Part shown: piece after piece, positions 1 to 14,300 of the stretch
How positions within the stretch are numbered: the first letter of the stretch is position 1
Layout of the letters: each line of letters starts with the position of its first letter
Translations under genes and position numbers: made by a program
The notes under the pieces: generated by a model
Told to the model about the DNA's origin: nothing
Seen by the model: the letters and a program-made list of their open reading frames with translations, nothing else
Databases searched by the model: none
NCBI GenBank assembly: GCA_914767715.1
Contig: OU612070.1
Span: 16,139,501-16,199,500, forward strand
Direction: 5' to 3'
Length of the DNA stretch: 60,000 nt
Source: Membranipora membranacea
Taxonomy: Eukaryota > Bryozoa > Gymnolaemata > Cheilostomatida > Membraniporidae

Positions 1-118
1 GAATTTTGTCTTTTCAAGCTTTCGCAAAGTACACTATTCCTCTAGGGAAATACAGAACAATTGATTAACAGCTACGTAGGACTCCTGAGACTGGGAAAAT
101 TGGTTTATTACTACTCAC

Positions 119-2389
119 AATGTTTGCGATGAACTGCGGCTTTCGTAATCTGGCCTTCAGGACAGGGCAATAAACATCTACTTGTTGCTCCAGTTTTAGC
201 TTGTCCAGAGCGTTGTACACACATATCATAAGGCCGCATCTTGATGCCCCGTTTCTGTAAAGAGAATTAACATGTTATTGGTCTTTTAACATGATCTCAA
301 TGTGAGAGCCCAGGTCAAATTATTAGGCCTCTCACAAACTTCATCTCTTTCAAGATTTTGTTGATGCATCATTGGATATTTTTTGATAATATATACAGGA
401 ACTACGCCCTAGCTCTATGCACAAAGTCTTAAGTAAGTTGTAGCATGTTTGATGTGATTTCTGGAATTATTTGCTTCAATAAAGCAAGTATTTAGGAATA
501 AATTTGCTGCCATTTCTTTCTGCATGGGTTGCAAGTGGTAACATGACATACAGTTATTGGAACCTGGTCAGAACACATAATCAAGTTGAAAACCAGGCTT
601 CACATATCATGAATTCTTTGTACATGAGTTCAATTTTGTTTAGTCTACTTACAGACATGTTAATATGGTGATACCATTACCATTCTTCTGTTCTAACTTC
701 TCTATCTGGTCATGTATCTTGATCAAATCACTAGCATTTGGTTCTGGCTCTCCCTCCCAAACCTTGCTGGCGACAACAACACTGACTGTGTGCTTTGCCT
801 ATAATAACAAGAGAACCAATAAATGCAACGGACAGATTGATGATGAAGTAAAGACCTTGTGTTGTTATCTATGCAAATTTAACTGGCTTTTATATTGAAA
901 CACATACTCTCTCACTCTTTTTTGCTTAGTTTAGCAACAAAATATTCAAACTGTGATACAATATGGACTTTCTCTCACAATCAGGCTTTGAACCAAGCGT
1001 TTCCTCCAGTTAATAGATGCCAAGAGCGGCCAAAAGGTCAGAGATTTAAGCAGTTTAAAATAAGCCACGCATTTATGAAAGTTAAGCATATATATATTCA
1101 TATTTATAACATCAGTAATGCATTGTACCTGTTTAGTTGATACTTGTAGAGCTATGACATCAGCAACTTCCATTGTCTGATCATCATCCAGTCTAGCAAT
1201 GGTGAACTTTCCAAAAACCAATTCATAGTCATCTCCGTTGGATGGAAAGAAGGGTACCTTCAACAGTCAGTCATAATAATTTTATTTGATTTAATTATTT
1301 CAAACAATCAAAACATGCCCTGTTGTATAAACAAATCACACACTTGGATTCGCACCACAACAGGTTATTATCTAGTGGCAAGAAATCGATTGATGCATGA
1401 GATATTGCAACATCCTCTGCTGACTTACTTACCTCTTTTCCATAGTTTTCAAGCTGCACAATAATTTTAACGTTTTGTTCAACAACCATTGTCCAGAAAT
1501 CCTCAACTGTTCTTTTCATGGGTAACTGGGTTGCTATCCAGTGGTTTTTCTCTTTGTATGTCTAAAACAAAACAAAACAGAACTTGTTGTATACTGGGAT
1601 GGACCTGGATAGGACAAACCAGGAGTTATCATGTCATTTTATGTTTGAATTGTGATTCATTCTAGCTAGAATCAGATGGGTGTGTTTCTGTAAGGAGGGA
1701 AAACAGATTTGAGCTTCAGCGGTAGTCTCACTCACATCCATGAAGACAGCATTGATATAATCACTGGAACCTGATTCGTTGATATAGACTCTATGCCCAT
1801 CAGCTGTAATTGTAAGACAAGAATACAGCTGTTTTTTTTCTTCCTTTTATTGTATGACATTTTATGATACTTTTTGTAAATCGAGAGCCTCCCCTAGTGA
1901 TAAGAACTTATAAATAATATTCTTTCTTTTTGGGCTCATTATTCTTATTTTGAAGGCTTAATACCTCTATTTGGACACAAAATTATTTTACCGGATCAAC
2001 CTGTGCTTCTTTGGGCATCTGGCATATCTATTGATCACCTGTGAAAATCATAAGCAACCACTACTAACACTTGTGTTATGAGAGTGGCACTTTACCACTT
2101 TAGCTTTCAGGGTAAGGAATCCATTGCAAATAAATATCAATAAATATGCAAATAATAGAAGAAATCTATTGCTATAAAACCTGATCATGCCATCCTAAGT
2201 CTCCTCCTCATTCTTTTTTTTTCAGCTATATTTTCTTATGAGCTGCGCAAAGGTTATAATAATATTTGAGACCTGATATGTGCACAGTTTACCTGCAAGG
2301 CACTCAGCAAATCTGTTCTTCTCACTGTTTACAAACAGTTTAGCCTTGCTGTATTGCAACTGAATTGAGTCAACTCGTCTTTGGACCAA
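119..2389 (-). CDS. RPTP membrane-distal domain D2, probable pseudophosphatase (incomplete)
   Basis: Exons 2389-2293, 1803-1736, 1561-1433, 1257-1129, 798-653 and 254-119 encode a second PTP domain. Structural motifs remain: [28 protein letters not shown] and VEDFWTMV. The catalytic signature is decayed. The P-loop reads TCLNGASRCG, keeping Cys-x5-Arg (residues about 1689-1695) but losing the preceding His and the usual glycines. The WPD-loop Asp is absent, the equivalent stretch being VWEGEPEP. D2 domains of RPTPs usually have a regulatory rather than catalytic role. The domain continues to the left of the window; bases 1-118 are intron. Confidence 0.92.
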
Positions 2390-5300
2390 CTGCAAGACAA
2401 GAGAGATACATATAAAAGAAACGGATCCGGTTATGTCATTATCTAGTGGAACATGCCTGAGAGTGTATTTGAAATTTGCTTGAAGAATCTCAGAGGCAGT
2501 ACAGCTTTGGATTACTGCACTTCCTAATCTGAAAGTAGATTTAATTGTTTTTAGGGCCGATAGATGTAGAAAACCCCTGGCAGGAAATTTTTTTCCGATT
2601 ATAAACTCAATGTAGTTTTGGGCTGAGTTTGATATTGCTTTGCATCTCACATCAAAGCATTTTGCTGAAAAGTACTTGCACGCAGTCACACGATATGCCA
2701 GATTATAGAAATCTTTTTTTTTGGTGCCCATTTAATATGGATCAAGCAACTTCTGGTCTAATTGTTATTATTTTCTGCAGGCCCAAGTTCAAAGCTTAGT
2801 TTTACGGAGCATGCACTATCAATCAATCACTGGTTCAGGTACGATACCTCATTTTTCAAGATATATGAAGCCTTTTTGGAGAACTCTCAATTGTTCTCCA
2901 AAACAAATCTTCTTTTCTCAACTAATCATCACCTCCATATGACTATTTTCACACAAATCTGGTACCCTATCGCCACAACTGACCTACCTTGTATTCTCTG
3001 TGAATAGCACTTGTGCCTTCTTCCTCACCAAAGTCTCCGATCAGGGAAGCCAATCTATCAGGTGAGTAGAGGAAATCTTTGGTAGAGAGAAACTCGTAGA
3101 CTGCGGTGTACAGAAATTGGTATTGCTCCTAAAATAATATGAAGGGGAGCAATTTATAGTTCATCAATTGAACTAAAAGAAACAAAAAACCCAAATTAAC
3201 AACAGGCCACACATTTCGAGCAGGCTGTTTTGCTGTGACAAAGTTCATTGCAGTAAGACCAATGATGGCTAGCAGGCAACAAACCAAAAAAATGATAATA
3301 TACTGTATCAATATTAGAGAATTAGTTTTCAACACAGAGAAGAATCAAATACAAACATACCACAGTCTGAATCATATGCGGTCGCCTCATTCTCATTTTC
3401 TCTACACACTCATAAAACTGTAGTCTATTCTCATCAGCTGCTTGCTTCACCAGATAATCCATAGCTATGAATGTTCCAGTTCTTCCAACACCAGCACTAC
3501 AGAAAATAATGTCATGTTCAGACCCTGATCCGATAATTTGTAAAACATTAAGTTGATGATGACATAACCGCCAATTAGAAGCATAAAAATGAGGTCATCA
3601 AGCAGCTTGAAGCCTTCGTTTTGCAACAAATAGTCGATATCTTTCCCTCTAGCTGTCTCCAATATCCCAATGACTTTTGTCTGAGAATCAAAGTTGACAT
3701 GCCTTAGAGGGGTAAAGAATTTGTAGGAGGCAAAGCTCACTCAAATGCACATGCTTGGAAAGTGAAATTACTGGTTGTTTAGAAGTTACTCAACCTTTAC
3801 TTTATAAAAAAACTCTAACCAAAAGCTAAAATTAGTGTGAGCTGCACTTAGACACCAAATACTATCCAAACCCAACTCTTACTGATATCAACTCAGGGGG
3901 GGGGGGGGGCTGATAAAGAAGAGAGCCTGCAATGTGTCATGCTCGCTGCATGGTAAATTTACAGTTTGATGTTGCAACTATTTTGGGCAGCATGACCTTC
4001 AGTTGCGAGGATGCCCGAATGTAGTAAAGCTTAAGTAATTGAGTTTCCTAAATTTATACATAAGGATGTTACCTGCAATGAACAACCAGTGGTGTAGTTA
4101 GTCTGGCAATGCTTGTCTGGATTCTGTTATAAAAAGACAAGTAACCTCCAGTATCCTTTGGTACTCCGTGATCAGGCCAGGACAAGAAATAGAAATGTTT
4201 GATATTTCTTGTCTCATCATCCTGTAGAGTAAAAACAAACAAGGGCTCAAATATTTGCGAGAAGCAGAATAAGACCGCCTATGAAAAACTGGTCGCACAA
4301 CCAGTTCTGGACATGGTATCGTGACAGGGTTTCCACCCTATCACGATACCAAAACACTCATATTATTATCAGAATTTATTCAATGACCTCAATACCGCCC
4401 TGAAGAAAGTTAGCAATCTGACTGAATCGCTTTGTCAAGGTTTAATAAGCTCTTATATGAAATATCTATAATACACATTACCTTAGAACACTGAAAAGTC
4501 CTGACTGTATAGTCAGCCCATTCCTCACAATTAGTTACTGTGACTTTTATTTCACCAAAACTCATCGGTGTATTTATGTTATCAGGCCAGTACTGATAAC
4601 ATTTCATCTGTAAGATGTGAGACTTTGTTATGATTTTGAGACTAAAATGAAATCCTTTGGCCTACAGCTTTATTCGCAACAAGGATTTTGCATCAGCTAC
4701 TTTGAGTCTCACTTGCAAATGACATTTTTGCAGTCACCACGATAGGAAATAATTTCATACAAATTCTAATACACACAATAAAATACAGTTAGCTCTGTGC
4801 ATCTCACATGAAACCAAGGATTGACAATGGGTTAAATGTTTGGTACTCGTCATAACAACATCAATATGTAATTTGACAGCAAATATTATGAAGCAATTAC
4901 CCACCCTTGTGAGCTCAACCAATTTTGTGACCATCACAATCCCGCTTGGGTTCTGCTCCCAGAGCATTAACCAGAAATCATCAACAGTTTTCTCAGTTGG
5001 TCCTACAAAAAAAAACTTTCAATCAGCACATACTGAACATACAAATTTATTAGCCTGAAAGTATTTTTAAAAATTCCAATCATGCACACACATTCAACAG
5101 CATCAGCAGTGATTGAACTTCTTAACTAAATAGAAACCACCTACCCATGGCAGCAATGTATCCTGTGTCTTTCTTGTAGCCCTATAAGCATAAAAAGTCA
5201 TGAGATAGGAATTTGGTAATTGTCTCCCAAATATCTAATATAGATTATGTTAAAAAGGTAAAATCTGAGAAGACAACATTCTGTTGGCTGTCAGTCAATT

Positions 5301-8300
5301 GATTTAGGTTTTGAGGTAGTTAGCCTTATTTTGTCTTGAAGTGGTAGAGGTCTACTTGTGAGAAACTTCCTTTGTCATTACCTTGAATCATGAGACAAAA
5401 ATATGTAACTTACATTTTGTACCTCATCTCTCTTCATGATTACAATGCATTGTGGCACTATCAACACGGTAAACAAAACATCAGTTGATCATCCTAGTGA
5501 TGACTTACCGCAATATACGAAGCATTGATGTAATCAGTTCCTCTGTCATTTCTTCTTAGCTTCACTCTGGACTCGTCACCTGGAACAAAACGATGGATAT
5601 TTGATCACTGACATACCCTTAAAAAGAATGAACACTCAAAAGTTTCAAGATACAAACATTATAACATGTTGTCAAATTATGATCAAGATAGCATACATTG
5701 TACTCTCACACGCCGGTGTTCCTAAGATCATAAGAGCTTACCTGGATACAGTTCCTTGTACCTACTCTTTCCATTATTTATCGGCAGCAGTGCGACAGAA
5801 CGAATTGGTAAAGCCATGTTATCCAAAGCCTATTAATGTATAAAAGGTAAGCTCAACAAATGTGAAATCCAATTACAGGTGTTGCCTAAGTGGTGTCTTG
5901 ATAATTTTAATAGCAGACCTTTGAACAACACAGCATCTGTTAAGGAAGCTCATCTTTGCTCCTAGAGTCTTACAACAGTGATGAGGAATATTGCTGCCGA
6001 TGGTAACATAACTGATGGCTCAAAAATTGCTCACCTCAAACTGCTCATCAATCTTATTTGCTTCGTTTTGGATAAATGAAGATAGCAAAGCAGGGTCAAC
6101 GCCATCTGTCCTCAAATGTCGATTGTTGTTCTCATAAAACTTATATTCTTCTCCTCTCATTGACAGTGGCCTAACAGGGACAACTTAGAAAGATAAAAGG
6201 AAAGCATCATCAGCAGAAAAACATTCCAGCATGCATCACAACAGTGTGACAGTCATGCAGCACCATGCTTTGGTTTGAAACAATTTCGGTAAGACTATAA
6301 CACAAATTTTCTATACAATAATATACTAGGTATACAAACCAGGTTTCTTTGCGGGCGGCTGCAATGCTCTTTGCCTTTGTGTAGATTCTGCAACAACAGC
6401 AACTGTAGTATTCAACTCCAGCTGCTCATTTGGTTTGTTGTTTTCTGTATTTCTTTTTCTTTAGTGAATTATAATATTAGACTTTGAAACTGAATCTGCA
6501 TTTGTCTCATCGGATTATTGTCCCATAACTCAAGCATAAAGCATTTTGGTATCATCACCGGAGAAAGAGGGGAATCGATGCCTGGATTGGCAGTGTTTTA
6601 ATTATTATGTTTATGAATTCAGCCATTTACACATGATAATAACAGTGCAAGGAGGCTGATTATGACTGGTTGTAGTTTTTGCCTCCTTTACAGCTAATGA
6701 ATGAGTGATAGAATTTATTGGCCTCACCTTCTTCTGAGGAAGATCACCAGTACTATCACAATCGCTGCAACTACCACCGCAGACACCACCGGACCAGCGA
6801 TAAGTTCTGGAGGCGTACCAAGATTCGTAGGATGAGTTGATGGTTGTACTTTTACAGCTACAAAAAATACTATGAAATTAAAAGCTTTTAATAGAGATGC
6901 TGCTTCAATCTTCTGCTTCAATGAAAACTTTGAAAATGGCAAGCAATTCCTCAAAGTAGAAATAATTATTATTACTAAACTTGTAACAGCAATGCTTGAA
7001 GATGTTTTTTTCTCATGGAAGTCGTTGATTGTATTGCTGTGTGTAAGATCTCTCTCCCCCTTTGAATGGCATAATTGATCTGACAAATTTAATCTATCAA
7101 TTTGCCAAATTACTGCTAGCATGAATGTTGATTGAGCTTACCCTTTCCAATAATAGGTGGTGCAGATTGTATGACTTTGGTGTAATTGACCTGTAGGAAA
7201 TAAATGTAACAAATAGATAGCCGGCCAGAAAATATATAATTTCACAACAGCTGAATTGGCACTCCATTCCAAAAAAAAGTCTGTTGAGCATGTGCCACTT
7301 TGATCAGCGTAGGCTCCATTTACCAGAAATAAAATTTTGCCCACTGCAAAATCCAACGATTCGATATATCTATCTATATCACAATTAATCTATGATCCTT
7401 ATGCTGGAATAGCAGATCGCATTTCTATCCCTGTTTCCTCTGATTTGACCATAATAATATATACATATAAGGTATCATAGTAGCGTACCGAATATTCAAG
7501 GGTGATTGGTCTGATTGGTTGGTTGGTGTAATTTCCATACACTTTTCCATCTCCAAGATAAAACTCTGACCCATCCGGTTTTATGTCCCCTGGCCCAAAG
7601 CTAGCTGCGATATAACAGTTTCTAGGATTACTTTTGAGAGTTGCAGTTTCATTCTTCAATTTGTCAAGGTCACTTAAGACACAGGGTGCTGCACTGCTTC
7701 TCTTTTTCCTGACTTCTGTTGATGATTGTTCTTGAGCGATTACAAGATATGAGCTGAAAAACCAAGATGAAAACTATTTTGGGAGTGATTATCATAACAG
7801 AATTAAGTTGTATGGCAATCTAAAGGAAATGAAAGATAAAGTCTTCACAAAGTGGTTTTTCAATAATACCAAAGTATAACTTTATAAGTACAGGTGCCGC
7901 TCTGAGGCATGAGCAAATCTCTGCACAAATCTCTGACCAACAGAGAAAACCTGATAATAAGATGTAATGCAAGATAGCAGCCTCAAAGTAAGTCTTTAAA
8001 TAAATAATCATAATCATAAAAAAGCTGGTTGCTCCCAGGTAATACCAAAACAGATGGAAACTCAAAACTAAAAAAATAGCTCTTTAAGGCATGTATTAGC
8101 TCCGTTGAAGCCTTTCTTGGAATCAGGACGGATAGGTTCTGGCCTATCCTATTAGATAAAATCACAGCCGTTTCAATATTAGACTTACGAGACAGTTTTA
8201 TGATCAACTTCTACCGGATATAGTTTCACCAATACACTAGGGTGATCCTTAACCTCTGTCACATCCAGCTTCGTCATATTTCTCTCTGCATTAACTGAAA

Positions 8301-11300
8301 AAAGTAACAGTGTCACCTCTTACATGAACAATATATGAACAGCTTCCTTGAAACCCAGCAGGGTAAACTATAATTTAGGGTTGCTCCCATACTTACATTT
8401 CACATCCGTATAGTAAGTACGATTAGTTGTAGGACCATCACCCACGCTATTTTGCACTGTAAATCTGCAGTCATATTTTGTGGAAGAATTCAGACCGCAA
8501 ACTTCTGCTTCCATATCATAATCAGTTTTAGTTGTGTGTCCGTCTGTGCATAAAACCTACAAGGCACAATGTTCAACTAGATTTTAATTTATATAACTAA
8601 ATTACGCAACGTGAGTGACACTGTTAGCTGTTTTAATGTCAACATTTTACATTCGCATACATACAAGCCATACAATAAACACCAATCTAGTCCACAAGGT
8701 TTTTAAATTTGAACCTAGTGAAGGACACCATCATTGACATGTGAATTGATATTTATGGCACATGTTTCTATTTATCAAAGGCTGTGTGAAAAAGTTCGCT
8801 AGTGTGGGGTAACTTACTTCGATTTTGTAGGTATACTTTGGTGCATTGAATCTATCAGGCAAATTGAACTTCATTTTTATACAGCCAAACGTGGTGCCTA
8901 GGTCCCTCACATCTACTGTCTCCTCTGGGACTGCAATAGAGAACAACTCATAATGATTATTATACGATTACTACACTGATGGATCATACAAATACAGCTT
9001 CTTGGCCTATTGGCTAAGATCAAAGTGTCACTGCCAATGGCCGATTAGTGCCAGTTCATTTTTGGCAGCTTGCTGCACACTTATGATTAGGAGGTCCTCT
9101 ATGGCCTCACCTCTAGGATGCATTCTAGTTTTCTAGAATGTATCACATTCTCAGTATGAGGATTTAGGGCACCTTTGCGTCCCTCTTTAGGGGCAGCCCA
9201 ATCTTCTGTTTCTTCGCAAACAGCAATACAGCGTATACCATGTAATATCTGTGATATCCAATGTCAAATCTTATGTCTCAAATTTGACTAAATTATGTGA
9301 GATTTTAACTGAACAAATCAGTGTATTATATGGGACAAGTTGGCCAAATTATTGTCGATAGTGCACGATCCAATCCTATTCTGGACTATAGACGTTCTGA
9401 TCCCACAAAATAAAGTTTGTGAATGGAAATAAAAAATGGTATAAATGATATCATGACCTATTTGCGTTGTTACAAATACATCTGAAGTAAAAACCCAGTA
9501 CATTCATCTAAAGCCAAAAAAAGCATTCGTAATGAAAGACTCGGTAAGATGATTCTCATCCTATACGTACCTGTGCTTTTAGTAATGTTGCATTCAGTTT
9601 TACTTTCTTTCATATTTTCTGAATTTCTCACCACAACTGTTACGCATGTGTTTGTGAATGGATATAATCCTTTGTATACAACAGGCGTTTCTATGGCCAG
9701 ATTTCTTTGGTTTGACCATTCTCCTGGAAGTTCATCCTGTTTTAGCTCTGGTTGTGTTATAGTGGCTTTGTAGTCAACAATTTTGTCACAGTTCGGTGTT
9801 GAGTTCTTTCAAAAACCCAAAAAAACAGTTGATATAAGATATAAATTAAATGAAAATGAAATTTCAGTTATCTCAGAGAACGCCCACAACCAATAAAAAT
9901 GCAACCTGATATTCCACAATGGAGTATAATGAACAAACAGTACTTACTGCAGTTAGTTTTACAGTCAGCAAGATCCTTGTGTTATTGACAGTGTCCACTT
10001 TATCTCCAAGACTAAATTGAGGCTTTGTAGGAGCTTTAAAGTACATGTAGCAGAATAAAATGTCTCAGAAACCGAAAATATGTTCAGTGGGAAATCATGA
10101 CAAGCGTGACAGAAATGAATATCAGTGAAGAAAATGTTAAAGATGTTTGTAGGAGAGCGCAGAAGGAAATGTTTGGCATACCTAAGAAGTGAAATTTATT
10201 TCTTGCTAAATTTGGGCTTTGCCTGGTTAATTATGTTAACTCATACGTTGGCTAGTGCTAGCTAAGATTTAGCCACTCAAAACTAGCTAATTTAAATACC
10301 AGCCAACAATAATCCTCTAGAATATATAAAATCCTTTCTACCCAAACTTACCACTACACTTAGTTCTTGCCGTTTTTGTCTCTTCGGGACCACAGCCCGG
10401 CTTAGTGCAGGCTCGTATCCGACAATCGATATATGTCCCATGAGGTAAACCGCAAACTTTATGTGTGTCTAGAGAAGAAGTACTTCTCCAATTATCAGAC
10501 CGACTGAAGCTGCATTTATACTGTATCAAGAAAGCAAAATACTAAAATGATTCCCATGAATTGTTTTTGTTTGTTAACAATGATATATTTCAATAGGTAA
10601 CAGAAACAACCATGGAGCAGTCACAAGATTACAAAGGATACAATAATAGTTAACATTCAGCTGCCCGAAACCTGAATGTATAACCTGGTATAACCTGAAT
10701 TTAACTAGCATTTCCAAACAAACTTGATAGAATTTAACTCACCTGATAATGCGTAACTTTTCCATTAGGCTTTTCTGGCGCTTCCCAAGACAGATATAGA
10801 CAATCTGCTGATGAGTCCTCCAAAACTTCAAATTTTTTTGTCGGACCAGGAGCTACAGATCATAAACAGCCAAATCATAAACAGTGTCAACTGATGGTTC
10901 TTTAGAACACTTTCAAGCTGCAACACATATCATTATTTGCTAACGCGATCTTGAGCATGACTTGGTGATTCATTGAATTCATTAAAATTCATGATTGATT
11001 ATTTTGTAGAAATGGTTGTTACATTGTTTAAAATATGGTAAACTAGAACAACCAGTACTTGAGGATTGAATGTCAAAAAAGGTAAGTCATATTTGTATTC
11101 AATCTCCCTACACCATATGTCCTTTGCTCCCCTGTACACGTCTCCCTGAAGCAAAGCCAGTTATTGTTTTGTCTCACAATGTTTGCTATTAAATAAGGAT
11201 TTAAGGCGATGGCAACGGATGACCAAAACCGTCAATTTTTCCCACATAATATCCCCAGTGCCTGTCATTTTGGCGGTTTTGGTCTGACCAAACCCGCCAC

Positions 11301-14300
11301 TGTAGCTGTTAATACATGCTTTCTTTTTAGTGGCGGTTTTGGTCGAGCAAAACCGCCAATGTAGCTGTTAATCATACTTGTTTTCTTTTGAGTGGCAATT
11401 TTGGTCGACCAAAACTGTCAATAAAGAATTCTTATTTCAGACAGGTGAGCAGAACTCCCACCACAAATAGACTGCTCATGTGACATATACTATAGGTATT
11501 TTCCTCAATACTGGAAACCTTGCCGAGCACAGGGGATATTATATGGGAATAATTGGTGGTTTTGGTCAACCGTAGATGGCACACCAAACAAAATCCTTAC
11601 TGTTATTTATTCACTGACCTAGTTCACCAGTTGTTATCTGAACTGATTTTTCTCTCATCTTATCTGCACTGTTAATGACACGGACTGTGAATGTATAGTT
11701 CTTAAGAGCTTCTAGATTACTAAATTCATTACCGGTCTGAAAGCCTTTGGCAGAAATTCCAAATATCTTATTCTTTGATGTCACACAGTTTATTGCAAGG
11801 CTCTAAAAATAGTCAATGTACAATTTTTTACAAGTGCAGCAGTCAAAGAGTTTCCTCAGTTCCGTCAACACTTGCACACACAGACACACACGTGCACGCA
11901 CACACGTGCACGCAGACACATACACACAGACACATACACACAGACACAAACACACAAACACTCAAACAGCTGCCATTAGGGATAATTTTAGCATAAGTTA
12001 TAATAAAAAAATTTAATGTTATCTAATGATTTACCCCAATGATGATTGTAGCGTTCCATGATTGCAGGTCTGTACTGTTCACCCTTTCGAGTGTTACACT
12101 GTTGCTTTCCAGGAGGAACTGAGGTGCTTTAGACAAGATAGAAAGTTGCTCATGTTAGAAAAAGACCATGGCTTAGATATTCATGCTGTCACATAGCTAT
12201 GAAAATTGATTTTGTGAACCTCAATTGTGTCATACAGCAAAAAGGACAGCATTCATGTTTCAAGATGTTCACTAGTAACTGTTATTATGTGTGTCTCAAT
12301 TCAACCAAGTCAAGCCTCTCCTACAACCATGCAGAACTTAAAAACATAGTATCACGGATCAGAAAATATGAAGGTATGATCATGGTTTAGCGGACAATGA
12401 AGAACACATCATAGTGTGAACCTTCGCCCCGGCATATGTTAGTAATCACATTTGATTTAGTATCGACTTTTAATTTACATTCTGAGAGAACGAATGGAGG
12501 AGAGAAAAAATATGTCGTAAGTTATTTGTCAGTCTATTAATGACATGCTAACTTACCAGTACATGTTCTGGTTCTAGCATTTATCACTTGGATTGGTCCA
12601 GGTAGCTCTATACCATCTATATCACATGTCAGTTCATACTTATATTCTCTATCAGGGACGAGACCAATGGCTTCGAATTGAGTTGACTCACCAAGGCTTT
12701 TGAAGCTTTCATTGAATCCATCACCATATACAACATACCTGGCAACACAGATCAATATATACATTACCAATAAGGCTGTAGACACTGATTAACAGATACT
12801 TATATTCTTTACCAACAATGATATTACTGTCTGTTAATTTTTTCGCCATGTAGCGCCGCCTAAATCAATCACCACATACAGCATACCTCCTGGCAACACA
12901 GATCCCTATGCTCTTTCACCTCTTAAAATGACTCAACTAATAAATAAAGATGACTTACTTGCATGTTTTATTTTTTGTGTCAGGATATGCGTTGTAGATG
13001 AAAGGTATACTTCGGAATGGATGAAACTCTATCTTTAGCTTGTCGTAACCAGCCAATATGGTCTTAGGTGAAGCCAATTCTCTAGGAACATCTGAACAAT
13101 ATTTTAGGATGTGGAAGTAAAGGAGCTATGGCCAATACATCAGAAGTTTAGGGAGTTGCTAGTTGTACAGTTTATTAAGGCCTGAGCGTTTGTTTTTTGG
13201 TGATAAACTGAGAGCAACTTAATTAGACTTAGACAGCGCATAGTACTTCTCATGTTTCCACAGTCAGATAAACAACAAGTACAGACAAAATATCTACTTT
13301 GTTGTTCAATTCAATATTACCAACCAGAATATGTTATCCAATTGACAGCAATATGTGGCGTGAATCAACTGTGTGCTTAGTTGTTTTAAAGGAATCATGA
13401 TTAAGCTTTGATGACAAAAGAAGAGGAAGTATTACCCTTTTATCTTTAAATATCCTTTACATACCTGTGGCATATATATTGACCTCGGTTACATGGATGG
13501 CTATGCCATCAGAAGCTTTTATAATACGTAGTGATCTTATAGCTGGAGTTCCGCCATTATAACATACTACTGTATTGAACACTGGTGTATGGTTGTCTAG
13601 TTGACATATTTTGAGGTCATCAAATCCTGGATTATCTTTGATGCTGTACCTGTATTGCAGTTGCTTTAGCTTATCTACATCTACATAAAAAATAGTTGAT
13701 GATTTGGTCATCATTGTAAAAAATAATAAGAAATAGTCAGTAGCCAGGGTGCTATCACCCTTCAGAAACAAAATGAGCACATTTAAACTCTTGTTAAACT
13801 CTCACTCAGTTTTAAAAAGAGAAAAAAGGAGATAAACTGATCATGGCAAGGCCAGAGTTTGGCTCATTTTATAACCTCTCACTTTAGTGTGAGTAGGTAG
13901 ATATGGAATTAAATTTTTCTGATTGACACACAGTAATGCGAGGGATAGCATTTTCATTCCGGTTGAAAAATGCACTTACCATCAGCAGCAACAGATACAC
14001 GTGCAAACTCAAATAAAAAAGGTGTTGGCCAGCGTATCTCCAAGTAATTACTCTCTGCACTATAAGGCATAGGCGAAGCATTAATGGAACAACTACCAAT
14101 ACCATCATTCATAGCAGCACCACCATTACATCGTTTGACACCACTGCTAGTCAGATCGACCCCTGAAATATAAAATATACAGACCTCAAACAACATGAAA
14201 GCTTGTCGACTACGTTGGCTCAAGAGCAAGCGCTACTATAGAACACCCGCAGCAGCCTACTTTAAAAGAATTGAGATTCACAAGATCATAAAGATTTTGG

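Noticed and set aside
2222-2731. 169-codon minus-strand frame
   Set aside because: Only 2293-2389 is a real exon (RPTP D2 start). The rest is intron read-through.
3465-3740. 91-codon minus-strand frame between RPTP D1 exons
   Set aside because: The D1 P-loop is formed by joining 4073 directly to 3496 ([10 protein letters not shown]), so this is intron.
3897-3909. Poly-G run (also at about 22920-22931, and poly-C at about 24711-24724)
   Set aside because: Simple homopolymers in introns or leader regions; no further structure seen.
11775-12016. His/Thr-rich frames
   Set aside because: They come from the CA microsatellite within an intron.
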